64,000 bases of DNA from contig ONQL01000018.1 of NCBI GenBank assembly GCA_900319985.1, forward strand, positions 22,336 to 86,335, in the 5' to 3' direction. A program made the position numbers and the translations under genes. Numbering within the stretch: the first letter of the stretch is position 1; each line of letters opens with the position of its first letter. Source of the stretch: an uncultured Methanobrevibacter sp. Its GTDB lineage: Archaea > Methanobacteriota > Methanobacteria > Methanobacteriales > Methanobacteriaceae. The notes beneath the pieces are model-generated. The model did not search any database and was not told the DNA's origin. It was given only the letters and a program-made list of their open reading frames with translations. Positions 17,803-28,721 of the stretch are shown piece after piece.

Positions 17803-18990
17803 TTAAAAATTATCCAAAGTAACAGTTTTTGTTGTTTTACTTCTTTTGACAGCTTCATCGAATACCATATGTCCATATTGTCCTCCACCACCTGGAACAA
17901 CATCGATTGTATTGTTTCTGAATGATTCGATAACATTTGCTACCTTCAAATCCATTTTTGAAATATCATCCAATGAAGCAGTGATTAAGACATCAATTTC
18001 AGTGCCGAAAGCATCAACCAATTTCTGCCAGATACCTTGAACTGTCTTTGTTGTAACGCCTTTATCATAAACAGTTGAAATCAGTTCGGCAAGAGGCATC
18101 ATATGAACGTATTTCGGTCTGAAATCAGGATGAGTGGGTTCATCATAATCGGCAATTTCAGAAATTCTAAAGTCCACACCTTTTTTAACTCTTCCGCCAC
18201 ATTCACATTTCATTTTATTTTCCTTTGCAACTGCAGGATCGATTATTTTATAGCATTTGGTACATGCAGTCATATGATACTTTCCCAAGTTCGGAACCAG
18301 ACCGTAATTTGCTTTGATTTTATTGGAAGCAATTGAATTTTTTATGGATGAAAATGAAATATCTTTAAGTTCCATTGCATTAAACTCCCTACCCAACCTA
18401 TGAGGCCATGGGGAATGGGCATCGGAATTTGTAAGAAATGGAAAATCCTTCAGTTCCAAAACAGTATCTGCCATATCAGTATCTGCAGACAAGCCCAATT
18501 CAACAAAATCCGGTTTTTCGCCATAGCAGTCATAAATACTATCATATGACTTGTACATTCCAGTCCATGGAGTGAATGCATGTGCCGGACCAATCAAGCA
18601 GTCGTACTGTCTAACCATATCCAAAAGTTCTGCACCGGTATAAGCAGTTCTGGGCCTGCCGTCAACATTTTTATTTTTAGACACCAATTTTTCGGACAAT
18701 TCACGGGCAATATCAATATCCGGAATGATAATCAGATGATGAATTCTGTTTTTGCCCTCAACTTCTGTGGTTAGAACAAAATCCATATCGTCATAAGTGT
18801 AAATTCCATCACCTGAATAGACAGTAGTTTCTTCAATTATGTCCAACCAACCCGGATGAAAAGCATCTCCCGTGCCCAAAAGATCCAAACCCTTTAATTT
18901 AGCTTTGGGAGCCATATTTTTAATCAGCATATCTTTTGATGATGCTGATGAAAAACAGCTGTGAACATGAAAATCCGCATTAACCAACAT
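17803..18990 (-). CDS. PHP-domain protein, endonuclease Q family (TIGR00375-like)
   Basis: A 395-residue protein starting NADFHVHSCFSSASS, the first metal motif (HxH) of PHP phosphoesterases, with further ligands at HHLIIIPD, GPAHAFTPW and LTNSDAHSPWPHRLG. A zinc-finger-like insert (CTKC...CECGG) sits near residue 240, and a helix-hairpin-helix-like C terminus follows, ending VPGGGGQYGHM. This arrangement is that of EndoQ, the archaeal nuclease that nicks DNA 5' of deaminated bases such as uracil and hypoxanthine. Family membership is judged by motif and architecture only. Confidence 0.8.
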   Translation of the reverse strand: MLVNADFHVHSCFSSASSKDMLIKNMAPKAKLKGLDLLGTGDAFHPGWLDIIEETTVYSGDGIYTYDDMDFVLTTEVEGKNRIHHLIIIPDIDIARELSEKLVSKNKNVDGRPRTAYTGAELLDMVRQYDCLIGPAHAFTPWTGMYKSYDSIYDCYGEKPDFVELGLSADTDMADTVLELKDFPFLTNSDAHSPWPHRLGREFNAMELKDISFSSIKNSIASNKIKANYGLVPNLGKYHMTACTKCYKIIDPAVAKENKMKCECGGRVKKGVDFRISEIADYDEPTHPDFRPKYVHMMPLAELISTVYDKGVTTKTVQGIWQKLVDAFGTEIDVLITASLDDISKMDLKVANVIESFRNNTIDVVPGGGGQYGHMVFDEAVKRSKTTKTVTLDNF

Positions 18991-19011
18991 ATTTAAAAAT
19001 TATAATTCATA

Positions 19012-19572
19012 TTATATTAAACTATTCAAAATCTCTTTAAGATTGTTGAGTGGAAATTTGTCCTTTTTAATTTCCAAATCAGCATTTAAATTATCCATAT
19101 TGACACTTGAAGAAGATTTATCAAGATTTTTTAAAAATGAATTGGTTTTGCTGATTAAACTGATAATTTGATTTTTGTCTGTAGGATATGCCAATTTCAA
19201 TGTCGGAATATTCATATCTTCAATCAGCTTGACAGACAGGTTATGAGCATTATTGCATGAGCTGCTTCCAAAAATAATCAGTTCATTTAAAACATCATAC
19301 ATCCTAACATAATTTTTAGGACGTTTTCCAATAATTATTGCAGCATCAGCCTTGTCTAAAACTCTTGAAAACAAAAAAAGTCTTCCTCTTACACCGGAAG
19401 GAATTTCACTTGAAAAATAGTTATTTAACAAATCATCATATGACAGATTGCCCTCGCAAATATCCATATTGTCATATTTGGAAAAATTTGAAGGAGACAA
19501 ATAATTATGCCCATTCTTTTCGATTAACGGCACAACTATCATTGCCGCATCAGGTATGACTACAACATTCAT
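19012..19572 (-). CDS. Conserved methanogen protein, possibly methanogenesis marker 5-like
   Basis: A 186-residue soluble protein. The start (MNVVVIPDAAMIVVPLIEKNGH) and the segment GVRGRLFLFSRVLDKADAAIIIGKRP suggest a small Rossmann-like alpha/beta fold and remind me of the DUF2112/methanogenesis marker 5 family, but I cannot verify this. The C-terminal 40 residues are variable. It lies between the PAC2 protein and the EndoQ-like gene, 29 bases after the former, on the same strand. Confidence 0.45.
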   Translation of the reverse strand: MNVVVIPDAAMIVVPLIEKNGHNYLSPSNFSKYDNMDICEGNLSYDDLLNNYFSSEIPSGVRGRLFLFSRVLDKADAAIIIGKRPKNYVRMYDVLNELIIFGSSSCNNAHNLSVKLIEDMNIPTLKLAYPTDKNQIISLISKTNSFLKNLDKSSSSVNMDNLNADLEIKKDKFPLNNLKEILNSLI

Positions 19573-19601
19573 GTAAAAAAAGTTAAAAAATGATATATTG
19601 A

Positions 19602-20372
19602 TTATCCAATATATCTTAAATCATCAGCATTACCTGCATTAGCTTTATTAATTAAATCCTGTTCCATTTGTTGAGCTTTAGCAATCATCTGTCTGGTTTC
19701 TTCAGCTCTTTCTTCCAATTTATCTACATTAATTTCAAAATTAAGCAAATAGGAAAGTTTATTTAAGATAGCTTCAGCAGATTCGGCATCAATGAAATAA
19801 CCCGGTGTTTCACCCATAAGGCAAGATCCGTGTAGTCCCTGACGAACCGCAAGACCTAAAAATAGTCCGGAAGCTCCAACGATGCCCCCATCATTAGACC
19901 TGATTTCAATTCCAGCTTCTTTTAACAGCTCAACATCCTCTTCATGAGTAGCTGCTCCAAAAACTTTAGGTTCCTCAACAGGTTGACCGGTAGCCATTCC
20001 GCCCAATGTAAAAATCCTGCTTATGTCAAATGGTTTAACATAATCCAAAACATCTTTACACAATAGATATTGGCCTTCTGGACTTAAAGACTGAGTATTA
20101 CCTACAATAATTATTAAATCCAATTTATCTTCGCCAACTTCTTTTATATAATACAATTCATTAATCATGTTTGCAATTAAGCCTTCCTCTTTTACAAGAA
20201 CTTGAGGAGGAAAAGTTGGAGAATAAATTTCAGCAAACTTTGTTGCTCCAAATTCATCAATCATATGATCAGCAGCTAATTTACCAACATGACCAATACC
20301 CGGCAATGCTTCTATAAAAATAGGATTATTCAATTCAATTTCTTCTAAAGTAGTAATTTCTGTAACGTCCAT
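19602..20372 (-). CDS. PAC2-family proteasome assembly chaperone homologue
   Basis: A 256-residue protein with the PAC2 pattern from its start (IEALPGIGHVGKLAADHMI, then GGMATGQPVEEPKVFGAATH and LLGLAVRQGLHGSCLMGETPGY-like core) and a C-terminal helical region of about 45 residues. PAC2 proteins assist proteasome assembly in eukaryotes; the archaeal homologues form oligomers of less certain function. It follows nop10 in the translation/ribosome operon, an arrangement common in euryarchaea. The C-terminal Glu/Gln-rich helix may be a coiled coil. Confidence 0.9.
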   Translation of the reverse strand: MDVTEITTLEEIELNNPIFIEALPGIGHVGKLAADHMIDEFGATKFAEIYSPTFPPQVLVKEEGLIANMINELYYIKEVGEDKLDLIIIVGNTQSLSPEGQYLLCKDVLDYVKPFDISRIFTLGGMATGQPVEEPKVFGAATHEEDVELLKEAGIEIRSNDGGIVGASGLFLGLAVRQGLHGSCLMGETPGYFIDAESAEAILNKLSYLLNFEINVDKLEERAEETRQMIAKAQQMEQDLINKANAGNADDLRYIG

Positions 20373-20375
20373 ATC

Positions 20376-20546
20376 CTATTGCTCCTTCATTGATTCCTTT
20401 TTTAATATACGACGATATTTTCCGTATTTATCCTCAATTGAAAACTTTGGAGGATAAATAACTTTAAGTTGCCCGCCACATTTAGGGCAAGCATCTTTTA
20501 AAGTATAAATTCCACATTCGGGACATTTATTCATTTTCATATTCAT
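20376..20546 (-). CDS. nop10: H/ACA ribonucleoprotein subunit Nop10
   Basis: A 56-residue protein with a zinc ribbon (CPECGIYTL...CPKCGG) and the basic tail PPKFSIEDKYGKYRR characteristic of Nop10, which bridges Cbf5 and the guide RNA in box H/ACA pseudouridylation. Three ATG codons (20546, 20540, 20534) are possible starts; the first lies only 6 bases after the aIF2-alpha stop. The gene is too short for routine ORF calling. It sits between aIF2-alpha and PAC2, an order widely conserved in archaea. Confidence 0.94.
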   Translation of the reverse strand: MNMKMNKCPECGIYTLKDACPKCGGQLKVIYPPKFSIEDKYGKYRRILKKESMKEQ

Positions 20547-20552
20547 AAGAAT

Positions 20553-21350
20553 CTAATTATCCAACTCTCTTAAGAAAGTACCATTTCCTTCAGATTCTTC
20601 AACAACTGCAATACATCTTTCAGCAGCAGCTTTAAGAGCTTTTTCAGCTAAGATATAATCAGTAGATTTTACAGTAATCCTATATCTTGGTGCACCAACA
20701 CATTGGACCTTGATTTCTTCTTCCGCATCGCCATTGTCTTCAGCTGCCTTAAGAGCAGAAATAATAATTTCAACACCATTCGGTACAAAAGTTTCAATAT
20801 CTACATAACCGCTGATATGAACTTCAGGTGGAGTAATATTCTTTTTAGCAACTTCAGTAATAGCATCTGCCCAATCTTGAGGAATTCCTTCTTCAGTAAG
20901 AGATTCTGCACCCTCATCAGCAGCAGTTTCAAAAGCACCATAAACATCACCAAAGATATCCATGAGCTCATAACCTACTTCATCATAAGCTTCATCCAAA
21001 CTCTTACCTAAGGATTTAGCAGATAATTCTAAAAATTTCTCAGCTTTCTGTTCAATTTTCCAATGTTGGATTTTTTTAGTTCTTTGATCTTCACGGATTC
21101 TTTTTAAAGAAGCATCAACATGCCCTTTTTTAGGATTTACTCTGAGAACACGACAAACGATTTTTTGATTTTCCCTTACATGATCTCTAATATTTTTTAC
21201 CCAACCAGAAGATACCTCAGAAATATGAATAAAAGCTTCTTTGCCCTGATATTCTTCTAATTTAGCAAAAGCCCCATAATTAAGAACTTTATAAACAGTA
21301 CCGACAATAAGTTCTCCTTCATCAGGCCATTCTTGACTTTTTCTTACCAT
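20553..21350 (-). CDS. eif2a: Translation initiation factor aIF2 subunit alpha
   Basis: A 265-residue protein: an N-terminal S1 beta-barrel (about 12-85, [23 protein letters not shown] and AFIHISEVS), a helical middle domain, and a C-terminal alpha/beta domain (about 175-255) that binds the gamma subunit. With the beta and gamma subunits it delivers initiator tRNA to the ribosome. It lies in the L44e-S27e-aIF2-alpha-Nop10-PAC2 operon. Confidence 0.97.
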   Translation of the reverse strand: MVRKSQEWPDEGELIVGTVYKVLNYGAFAKLEEYQGKEAFIHISEVSSGWVKNIRDHVRENQKIVCRVLRVNPKKGHVDASLKRIREDQRTKKIQHWKIEQKAEKFLELSAKSLGKSLDEAYDEVGYELMDIFGDVYGAFETAADEGAESLTEEGIPQDWADAITEVAKKNITPPEVHISGYVDIETFVPNGVEIIISALKAAEDNGDAEEEIKVQCVGAPRYRITVKSTDYILAEKALKAAAERCIAVVEESEGNGTFLRELDN

Positions 21351-21416
21351 ATTCTCACCAACATTAATAAAAAAAATTATAAAAAATAGTAAAAAAATAA
21401 GTTGAAAACTAGAAAT

Positions 21417-21605
21417 CTAGTTTAAAACTTTTTCAATGTGTGCTGTGATTTTAGCTTTAGCACCACGAGATTTGACAAGAGTTTTACCGCAAATAATACA
21501 TTTTACATCAGATGCAGCACGGTCAAAGATTACTTGCTCATTGTCACAATCTAAACATTTAACTTTTAAAAAGTTTCCTCTTCCTTTACTAACCATGTTA
21601 ATCAC
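21417..21605 (-). CDS. rps27e: 30S ribosomal protein S27e
   Basis: A 62-residue ribosomal protein with the zinc-binding pattern CLDCDNEQ...CIICGKTL and a basic C terminus. The likely start is the internal ATG of MVSKGRGNFLKVKC (three codons into the frame), since GGTGATTAACATG fits the local start signal. It immediately follows L44e. Confidence 0.96.
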   Translation of the reverse strand: MINMVSKGRGNFLKVKCLDCDNEQVIFDRAASDVKCIICGKTLVKSRGAKAKITAHIEKVLN

Positions 21606-21884
21606 CTATTTTGCTACAAATTCTGGTTTTCCAGTTCTGAAAGATTGTTTAATGTGAGATTTACCACATTCTTTACATTTAAGTCTTAAGTCTAATTTTT
21701 TAACAGGTTTGTTTCCGGCAGGTAAAGGCCTTGGATAACCTCTGTAACCAGCAGTTACACGTCTGAATTGTCTTTGTCCCCAAGTTAATTCACTTGCTTT
21801 TCTTTTTTTAGCAGTGTGTACCTCATGAATAGTGTGTCTTTTACAGTGAGGACAGTATGTTCTTTTTTCTTTTGGTATTTTCAT
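21606..21884 (-). CDS. rpl44e: 50S ribosomal protein L44e
   Basis: A 92-residue ribosomal protein with zinc-ligand pairs CPHC (residues 11-14) and CKEC (near 75) and the conserved [13 protein letters not shown] and [10 protein letters not shown] segments. L44e contacts the tRNA E site region. It opens the ribosomal part of the operon, downstream of GINS51 and PCNA. Confidence 0.97.
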   Translation of the reverse strand: MKIPKEKRTYCPHCKRHTIHEVHTAKKRKASELTWGQRQFRRVTAGYRGYPRPLPAGNKPVKKLDLRLKCKECGKSHIKQSFRTGKPEFVAK

Positions 21885-22050
21885 TTTTTCACCATAATTA
21901 ATAAGTCATTGTAAACCTATCTATGAATTTATCTAAACTCAAATTTTATTAGAAAACGTTAGAGATTAAAACTGCATTGTAACGCATCAAGTCTACAGAC
22001 AGCAAAAATCCAAATTATAAAAAAATATAATTTTTTAGTTAATGGCAATT

Positions 22051-22941
22051 TTAAATTTTAACCTGACGGCCCTTATGATTTTTGAAAAATATTTTTGCAT
22101 TAATCAAAGGCAAGGTAACCAAATCCTGAGGTCTGAACGGACCGTAAACTCTTTCATCAACACCCACAATAGCTCCAATTTCATCAAAAACCAACATTGT
22201 AACAAGCTCTGTATCTTTAGCTATTTTTCTAGATTCCAAATCATAAAATTCTTCATTTTCATCGAAGGCATTTGGATTTTCTTCAATATTATCAACTTTA
22301 GGTTTTGATACAGGAGCTTTAAGAACGGCTTCCTTTTTTGATGCCATGACTTGAGAATTAGCAATTTGCTTTTCAATAGGTTGTCTTTTCTCACCTATTA
22401 TCGGTTTAGCTTTAGAAATTTCATCCAATCTATCCAATACTTCATCATCGTTTTTTTGCTTTTTAACAGGTTCTGGAGAAGTTAATGTGTTTGATTGGGT
22501 TTCTTTCGGTTTAATGATTTTCTTATCGATTTGGCTTTCATCCTCTGATAATTTTTCCAATGAAATACTATGCCTATGATTTCTCAGGGTATCGATTAAT
22601 GAAAAATAGAACTTCTCTTCCTCAGGTGTCAGATTTAAGGGAGTGGTGTCAACCAAATCAAATTGTGGCTTACCTGTGAACAGATGATAGGACCTGTGAA
22701 TGTTAAGAACTGCAGAGTTGGTAATTTTTGTCTCTCTTCTCTGACAAATATCAGTTGCAATAATCTGAGCTTCCTTAAGCATAGCTGGAGCTTTTGAAAA
22801 TGGATCATTAATTGCTTCTTGTTTCAATACATCCATATACTGATGTATATCATTGTAAAAAGTCTCATCTACACGGGAAAGAGTACCATTGTTACGTTCC
22901 TTCTTTTGAACATCACGTAAAGTCTTGTAAAATTGATCCAC
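22051..22941 (-). CDS. Archaeal GINS complex subunit (Gins51 type)
   Basis: A 296-residue protein with a helical N-terminal A domain (about 1-150), a variable Lys/Pro-rich linker (about 150-245) and a small C-terminal B domain with the GINS pattern VGVDERVYGPFRPQDLVTLP. Archaeal GINS joins Mcm and the Cdc45/RecJ-like protein in the replicative helicase. The A-then-B order is that of the Sld5/Psf1 class (Gins51). It follows PCNA and precedes L44e, as in other methanogens. The linker is longer than usual. Confidence 0.8.
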   Translation of the reverse strand: MDQFYKTLRDVQKKERNNGTLSRVDETFYNDIHQYMDVLKQEAINDPFSKAPAMLKEAQIIATDICQRRETKITNSAVLNIHRSYHLFTGKPQFDLVDTTPLNLTPEEEKFYFSLIDTLRNHRHSISLEKLSEDESQIDKKIIKPKETQSNTLTSPEPVKKQKNDDEVLDRLDEISKAKPIIGEKRQPIEKQIANSQVMASKKEAVLKAPVSKPKVDNIEENPNAFDENEEFYDLESRKIAKDTELVTMLVFDEIGAIVGVDERVYGPFRPQDLVTLPLINAKIFFKNHKGRQVKI

Positions 22942-22996
22942 TTATTACCATCTCTAAAAAAATTTATAAAAATAAAAAAAAGTTAAACAAATGAAA

Positions 22997-23731
22997 TTAT
23001 TCATCTGTTTCTAATCTAGGAGCAAGCAAGAAACTAAGTTTACCGTCGCCAGTAACCATAGTAAGAGTTAAACTTAATGGCATATCAGTACCTAAACTAA
23101 TTTCAGCTTCCTCTGAAAATTTATCCGCTTTAAGCATTTCTCTAATCTTATCTAATGAGAATAAAGCTTTTGCATGTTCATTAATATTTTCACCGTGGAG
23201 ATATTTGATACTTGCATCACCAAATTCACCATCTGCAGATGCAATGAAATAATCTTCATCAACCTGAAGTGCTATTTTATCTGAGAAAATATCAATATCA
23301 TTAATACAGTCTTTCAATATGGAGAAACGAACTTTGAAGTTAGTAGGATGCTCGATTGTTGGTGGAACAGGATTATCATATTCCATATCGATTAATCTTA
23401 TTTTAAAAGTTCTGGTAGCATCTCCTTCAAAAGTAATAATGAAATTACCTTCATCAACAGACATCAATACCCTGTCTTGAGATTTGGCACGTTTAAGTAC
23501 TCTCATAAACTCATCAGTATCAATATTAATTTTTTCAGGAACATCACAAATATATTCGTCAAATAAGCTGGATTTTAACTCTAAATGTACGAAAGTTATG
23601 TGACTACGGTCTAAGGCATCTAATCTCATGCCTTCACTATCAGTTTGAATTTGTACTTCATCAACAATTGATGAAATAGCATCAAAACTGGTTTTTAATA
23701 TACTGGAATCACTTAATTCTGCTTTAAACAT
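22997..23731 (-). CDS. pcn: DNA polymerase sliding clamp PCNA
   Basis: A 244-residue clamp protein of standard archaeal length, with the conserved [13 protein letters not shown] segment, the interdomain connector region around [12 protein letters not shown] and the C-terminal LLAPRLE. It encircles DNA and tethers polymerase, FEN1 and ligase. It is the first gene of the run PCNA-GINS51-L44e-S27e, linking replication and translation genes. Confidence 0.97.
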   Translation of the reverse strand: MFKAELSDSSILKTSFDAISSIVDEVQIQTDSEGMRLDALDRSHITFVHLELKSSLFDEYICDVPEKINIDTDEFMRVLKRAKSQDRVLMSVDEGNFIITFEGDATRTFKIRLIDMEYDNPVPPTIEHPTNFKVRFSILKDCINDIDIFSDKIALQVDEDYFIASADGEFGDASIKYLHGENINEHAKALFSLDKIREMLKADKFSEEAEISLGTDMPLSLTLTMVTGDGKLSFLLAPRLETDE

Positions 23732-23813
23732 AAATAATCCTCTAAAGTAATATTATTATAATATATTTATATATGTCTCATTTATTTATATAAATTTTTT
23801 CATGTATTGAAAA

Positions 23814-24587
23814 TCATTCATTTGCTGCCTTTTTCATGCTTGAAACGTAATCTTTCAATGCATCTGCCGCATTTTCCCCATGTTCTTCAATGATTTTTAC
23901 AATCGCACTTCCAACAATGACTCCATCCGCAATCTTACCAATATCATGAGCCTGTTTAGGAGTATTGATACCGAAACCGACCGCTAAAGGCAAGTCAGTA
24001 ACATCCCTAATATCTTCAAGAATTGAATTTAAATCTGTTTTGATTTCGCTGCGCATTCCAGTAACTCCCAATGATGAAACAACATAAATGAAACCTGTTG
24101 CATCGGCAGCTATCTTTTGAATTCTTTCCTTTGAAGTAGGTGCAATCAATGAGATGACATCAACATCATTTTTGCGGGCAATTTCAGAAATTTCATCCTT
24201 TTCCTCATAAGGCAGGTCCGGTGAAATAATTCCGTCGACACCCAATTCTCCACATTTTTTAAAGAATTTTTCATAACCATAAAAGAAAACGGGATTAATG
24301 TAGGTTAAAAATACAAGAGGAACATCAGTTTTTTCACGAACCGCCTTTACAATATCAAAAACATCATCAGTAGTTGTATTGTGCTTCAATGCACGAACAT
24401 TGGCATCCTGAATTACAACACCCTCAGCCATAGGGTCTGAAAATGGAATGCCTATCTCTATTAAATCACAACCTGCCTCTTCCATAGCCAATATGTATTC
24501 CACTGTTTTTTCGATAGTCGGATCTCCTGCAGTCAAAAAACCAATGAATGCCTTACCATTCTCAAATGCATTTGCTATTTTACTCAC
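23814..24587 (-). CDS. trpA: Tryptophan synthase alpha chain
   Basis: A 257-residue TIM barrel that releases indole from indole-3-glycerol phosphate. The catalytic glutamate in [16 protein letters not shown] and the phosphate-binding GVTGMRSE and VGFGINTP segments are seen. It overlaps trpB by 8 bases and ends the trp operon. Confidence 0.97.
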   Translation of the reverse strand: MSKIANAFENGKAFIGFLTAGDPTIEKTVEYILAMEEAGCDLIEIGIPFSDPMAEGVVIQDANVRALKHNTTTDDVFDIVKAVREKTDVPLVFLTYINPVFFYGYEKFFKKCGELGVDGIISPDLPYEEKDEISEIARKNDVDVISLIAPTSKERIQKIAADATGFIYVVSSLGVTGMRSEIKTDLNSILEDIRDVTDLPLAVGFGINTPKQAHDIGKIADGVIVGSAIVKIIEEHGENAADALKDYVSSMKKAANE

Positions 24588-25764
24588 CTAAATCAACTCC
24601 CCTATATTCTGCAATTGAACGAACGTCCTTATCTCCCCTTCCAGAAAGACAAACCATAATCATATCATTTTCATCCATTTGTGGAGCTATTTTCATTGCA
24701 TAAGCGACTGCATGTGCACTTTCAATAGCAGGAATAATTCCTTCCATTCTTGACAGGTATTCAAATGCATTGACCGCTTCCTCATCAGTAATCGGAACAT
24801 ATTCTGCACGGCCAGTGTCTCTCAAATATGCATGTTCAGGTCCAACACCCGGATAATCAAGACCTGCTGAAACTGAATATACCGGTGCGATTTGACCATA
24901 TTCTCCCTGATTAAACATGGATTTCATTCCGTGAAAGATTCCAATTTTTCCTTTTGTCAGAGCAGCAGCATTAAATGGAGTATCAATACCCTTTCCACCG
25001 GCTTCACATCCAATCAATTTAACATCCTCATCGTCAATGAAATTATAGAATGCCCCCATCGCATTACTTCCACCACCGACACATGCAATTACAGCATTTG
25101 GAAGTCTTCCTTCCTTTTCAATGAACTGTTCTCTGGCTTCAGCACTTATTACAGCTTGAAAATCCCTAACTATCATTGGAAATGGATGAGGACCCATTGT
25201 TGAACCGATTACATAATTAGTATCATGAACACGAGCAATCCAATCTCTAAATGCATCATTTACCGCATCCTTTAAAGTTTTGGTTCCTGATTTAACGGAG
25301 TGAACCTTTGCACCCAACAATTCCATACGATAAACGTTTAATGCTTGCCTTTTTGTATCCACTTCACCCATGAACACTTCACATTCCATATCAAGCAAAG
25401 CGGCTGCAGTTGCAGTAGCTACACCATGTTGGCCTGCACCGGTTTCTGCAATCACTCTTGTTTTGCCCATTTTCTTGGCAAGCAATACCTGACCTAAAAC
25501 ATTATTTATCTTATGAGCACCCGTGTGGTTTAAATCCTCACGTTTCAAATAGATTTTTGCCCCTCCAAGGTCTTCGGTCATTCTTTCAGCATAATATAAT
25601 AATGATGGCCTTCCTGCATATTCCTTTAATAATGTATTGAGTTCCTCTACAAATTCAGGATCGTTAATATAATGATTATACTGCTCTTCCAAGTACAGCA
25701 ATTCATTCATTAATGTTTCAGATATGTATTGACCACCATATTCGCCATATCTTCCATTATTCAA
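24580..25764 (-). CDS. trpB: Tryptophan synthase beta chain
   Basis: A 394-residue PLP enzyme that joins indole and serine. The PLP lysine lies in [16 protein letters not shown], and the glycine-rich phosphate loop is [10 protein letters not shown]. The sequence is of the TrpB1 type that forms the alpha2-beta2 complex with TrpA, which is encoded next to it. The start ATG overlaps the trpF end by 4 bases. Confidence 0.98.
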   Translation of the reverse strand: MNNGRYGEYGGQYISETLMNELLYLEEQYNHYINDPEFVEELNTLLKEYAGRPSLLYYAERMTEDLGGAKIYLKREDLNHTGAHKINNVLGQVLLAKKMGKTRVIAETGAGQHGVATATAAALLDMECEVFMGEVDTKRQALNVYRMELLGAKVHSVKSGTKTLKDAVNDAFRDWIARVHDTNYVIGSTMGPHPFPMIVRDFQAVISAEAREQFIEKEGRLPNAVIACVGGGSNAMGAFYNFIDDEDVKLIGCEAGGKGIDTPFNAAALTKGKIGIFHGMKSMFNQGEYGQIAPVYSVSAGLDYPGVGPEHAYLRDTGRAEYVPITDEEAVNAFEYLSRMEGIIPAIESAHAVAYAMKIAPQMDENDMIMVCLSGRGDKDVRSIAEYRGVDLGE

Positions 25765-26360
25765 CGTATAACCTCCATAATTTCTTTAATTTTATTTTCA
25801 TCTTTAAATCCATCAGTTTCAAGACTTGAACTTAAATCAACAGCAAAAGGATTGAACTCTTCAATAGCAGAATTTACATTTGAGATATTAATCCCCCCAG
25901 CTAAAAAGAAGTCTTTGGTCAAATCTGTTCTAATCAAACTCCAATCAAAAGTTTTTCCACTGCCTTTTCCACTGTCAAGCAGCAAATAATCAGAAAGTGA
26001 ATCTTCATATTCCAATAAATCCGTTTCATCAGACATTTCAATTGCATTAATTATTTTCAGTTCATAATTAGTATTTTCTTTTAAATTCCTAATATAATCT
26101 TCACTTTCCAAACCATGAAGTTGAGCAATTTCAATAACTCCCATGTCGAATAATTCAACAATCTCATCAATGTCCGCATCAACGAAAACCCCTACAGACA
26201 CTATATTTGAGGCCAAATTATTCTTCATTTCAAAAGCCAAATCATGTGAAACCTTTCTTTTTGAATCTGCGAATACAAAACCAATATAATCAGGTTTGTA
26301 TTTATTGACAATCTCAATATCCTCCAATCTTTTAAGTCCGCAGATTTTAATTTTAACCAT
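25761..26360 (-). CDS. trpF: Phosphoribosylanthranilate isomerase
   Basis: A 199-residue TIM barrel with the family start [13 protein letters not shown] (catalytic Cys) and later [14 protein letters not shown]. It is a separate protein, not fused to trpC, and overlaps trpC by 8 bases. Its aspartate in FDWSL and [11 protein letters not shown] complete the active site. Confidence 0.96.
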   Translation of the reverse strand: MVKIKICGLKRLEDIEIVNKYKPDYIGFVFADSKRKVSHDLAFEMKNNLASNIVSVGVFVDADIDEIVELFDMGVIEIAQLHGLESEDYIRNLKENTNYELKIINAIEMSDETDLLEYEDSLSDYLLLDSGKGSGKTFDWSLIRTDLTKDFFLAGGINISNVNSAIEEFNPFAVDLSSSLETDGFKDENKIKEIMEVIR

Positions 26361-27129
26361 TCTTTAACTCCGCAATCAATGAAGTTTTATCATCACTTTT
26401 CATTAAAGTTTCGCCAATTAAAACTGCATCAACATTATTTTCTTTTAATTTAGTGACATCTTCCTTTGTTTTAATGCCACTTTCAGAAATAAATAGTATA
26501 TTGTCACTGACACATCTACGTAAACTTATACTATTATCAATATCTACAGTGAAATCCTGCAGATTTCTATTATTGACACCAATTATTTCAGCACCGACAT
26601 TCATGGCTGTCCTTATCTCATCACCGTCGTGAGTTTCAACAATTGCAGAAAGACCCAAATCATGAGCCAAATCCAAATATTTTTTTAACTGAACAATATC
26701 CAATATTGATACGATTAAAAGTACTGCAGAAGCTCCAAGTAATTTAGCTTCCCAAATCATATACTCATCAATGACAAAGTCTTTTCTCAAAACTGGGATC
26801 GAAACATTTTCAGAAATTTCCTTTAAAAAATCATTAGACCCCTGGAAAAAGTAAGGTTCAGTCAAAACGGAAATTGCTGAAGCACCAGCATCTTCATATT
26901 CCTTAGCAATAGCCAGATAATCAAAATCCTCGGCAATTACTCCTTTGGAAGGAGAAGCCTTTTTGACCTCAGCAATAATTGCAATCTGAGGATCATCCAG
27001 CGCATCTTTAAACGGAAATTCATCATTAATTTCTAATTTTGACACTTCTTCCTTAATCTCTTCAAGAGATTTGTTTTTTTTAGCTTCAATCAGTCTTTCT
27101 TCAGTTTTAGCAACAATCTTATCCAACAT
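26353..27129 (-). CDS. trpC: Indole-3-glycerol phosphate synthase
   Basis: A 258-residue barrel with the catalytic lysine in IIAEVKKASPSKG and LRKDFVIDEYMIWEA, NNRNLQDF and SESGIKT. I set the start at the ATG of MLDKIVAK, because the GTGATTATT before it looks like the common ribosome site GTGATNNNATG rather than coding; the longer frame starts at 27138. Confidence 0.96.
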   Translation of the reverse strand: MLDKIVAKTEERLIEAKKNKSLEEIKEEVSKLEINDEFPFKDALDDPQIAIIAEVKKASPSKGVIAEDFDYLAIAKEYEDAGASAISVLTEPYFFQGSNDFLKEISENVSIPVLRKDFVIDEYMIWEAKLLGASAVLLIVSILDIVQLKKYLDLAHDLGLSAIVETHDGDEIRTAMNVGAEIIGVNNRNLQDFTVDIDNSISLRRCVSDNILFISESGIKTKEDVTKLKENNVDAVLIGETLMKSDDKTSLIAELKNG

Positions 27130-27134
27130 AATAA

Positions 27135-28142
27135 TCATCTATTTGTAACTTCAACAAATCTTTCAAGCTGTTCCATAGCCTTTCCAGAATCAATAATTTC
27201 TTCTGCCAGTCTGACACCTTCTCTTAATGTGTCTACTTTTCCGGCAACATAAAATCCTGCAGCAGAATTCAAAACAACTGCATTTCTTCTTGGTCCTTTT
27301 TCACCATTTAAAATATCCAAAGTGATTTGAGCATTTTCGCTTGCATCTCCTCCAACAAGGTCTTCTTTAGACACAAGCTCCATGTCAAAGTACTCAGGAG
27401 TTATCTCATATGTCATTGTTTTACCGTCCTTAAGTTCAGAAACGCAGGTTTTATCGCTTGCAGAAATTTCATCCATTCCATCCAAACCATACACAGTCAT
27501 TGCAGATTTAACACCCAGGTTTTTCAATACTTCCGAAAGAGGTTCCACCAATTGCTTTTCATATACTCCCAGAACCTGCATGGTAGCTCCGGCAGGATTT
27601 GTCAGAGGACCCAAAATATTAAATATTGTTCTTATAGACAATTCTTTTCTAACATTTGCAACATACTTCATTGCCAAATGATAATTCTGAGCGAATAAAA
27701 AGCATAGATTAATCTCCTTTAAACATTGCAAACTTTTTTCAGGTTCAATGTAAATATTAACACCCAACGCCTCCAATACATCTGCTGCTCCACATTTACT
27801 GGAAGCGGCCCTATTTCCGTGCTTTGCCACAGGAATGCCCGCAGCGGAAATTACAATGGAAGATGTTGTTGATATGTTAAATGTATTTGAACCGTCACCG
27901 CCTGTACCAACAATTTCCAGCACTTCCTCATCATTCAGCAATCTTACACAATGAGCCCTCATTGCTTCAGCAGAAGCAGTAATCTCATCAATTGTTTCAC
28001 CTTTCATTGACATTGCAGTTAAATAGGCACTCATCTGAACTTCACTTGCTTCACCGCTCATGATTTCATCCATAGTATCATAAGCTTCCTGATAGGTTAA
28101 GTCTTCATGCTTATAAACTTTCAATATTGCCTCTTTAATCAT
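27135..28142 (-). CDS. trpD: Anthranilate phosphoribosyltransferase
   Basis: A 335-residue enzyme that transfers phosphoribose from PRPP to anthranilate. The diagnostic [19 protein letters not shown] loop and [21 protein letters not shown] are intact. It follows trpG directly. Confidence 0.97.
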   Translation of the reverse strand: MIKEAILKVYKHEDLTYQEAYDTMDEIMSGEASEVQMSAYLTAMSMKGETIDEITASAEAMRAHCVRLLNDEEVLEIVGTGGDGSNTFNISTTSSIVISAAGIPVAKHGNRAASSKCGAADVLEALGVNIYIEPEKSLQCLKEINLCFLFAQNYHLAMKYVANVRKELSIRTIFNILGPLTNPAGATMQVLGVYEKQLVEPLSEVLKNLGVKSAMTVYGLDGMDEISASDKTCVSELKDGKTMTYEITPEYFDMELVSKEDLVGGDASENAQITLDILNGEKGPRRNAVVLNSAAGFYVAGKVDTLREGVRLAEEIIDSGKAMEQLERFVEVTNR

Positions 28143-28721
28143 TTAAACCATCCCTATTTTTTCCATAAAATTTTTAATAATAATCAAACCGTCCGGAGTC
28201 AATATTGACTCAGGATGGAATTGCAAACCATAAACATCAAATTCATTATGTTTAACAGCCATTATTTCACCGTCGTCATCCGCCTTTGAGATTACATTTA
28301 ATGAATCCGGAAGGGAATCCTCAAGCAAACTTAGTGAGTGATATCTTCCGACAGTGATTTTTGATTCCAGATTCTTAAAGATTTCATCATCATCAGTTGA
28401 TATTTCAGAAGATTTGCCGTGCATCAACCTTTTAGCGTAAGAAATCTTGCCGCCAAATGCAGTGCAAATAGCCTGATGACCTAAACAAACTCCCAAAATT
28501 GGAATTTTATCATAAAATTCATTTACCAAATCAATGCAAATTCCGGCATCTTCAGGTTTTCCAGGCCCAGGAGATAAAATTATCGCTTCCGGATTTAGAT
28601 TATTGATTTCATCAAGTGTGATTTTATCATTTCTATAAACCAGAATATCTGAATTTACTTCACCAATCAATTGGAACAGGTTATATGAAAAACTGTCATA
28701 ATTATCTATCAATAGAATCAT
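28143..28721 (-). CDS. trpG: Anthranilate synthase component II (glutamine amidotransferase)
   Basis: A 192-residue class I amidotransferase with the triad Cys in PILGVCLGHQAI, and His and Glu in YGLQFHPES. The start DNYDSFSYNL is typical of TrpG/PabA. It feeds ammonia to TrpE and overlaps its end by 4 bases. Confidence 0.97.
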   Translation of the reverse strand: MILLIDNYDSFSYNLFQLIGEVNSDILVYRNDKITLDEINNLNPEAIILSPGPGKPEDAGICIDLVNEFYDKIPILGVCLGHQAICTAFGGKISYAKRLMHGKSSEISTDDDEIFKNLESKITVGRYHSLSLLEDSLPDSLNVISKADDDGEIMAVKHNEFDVYGLQFHPESILTPDGLIIIKNFMEKIGMV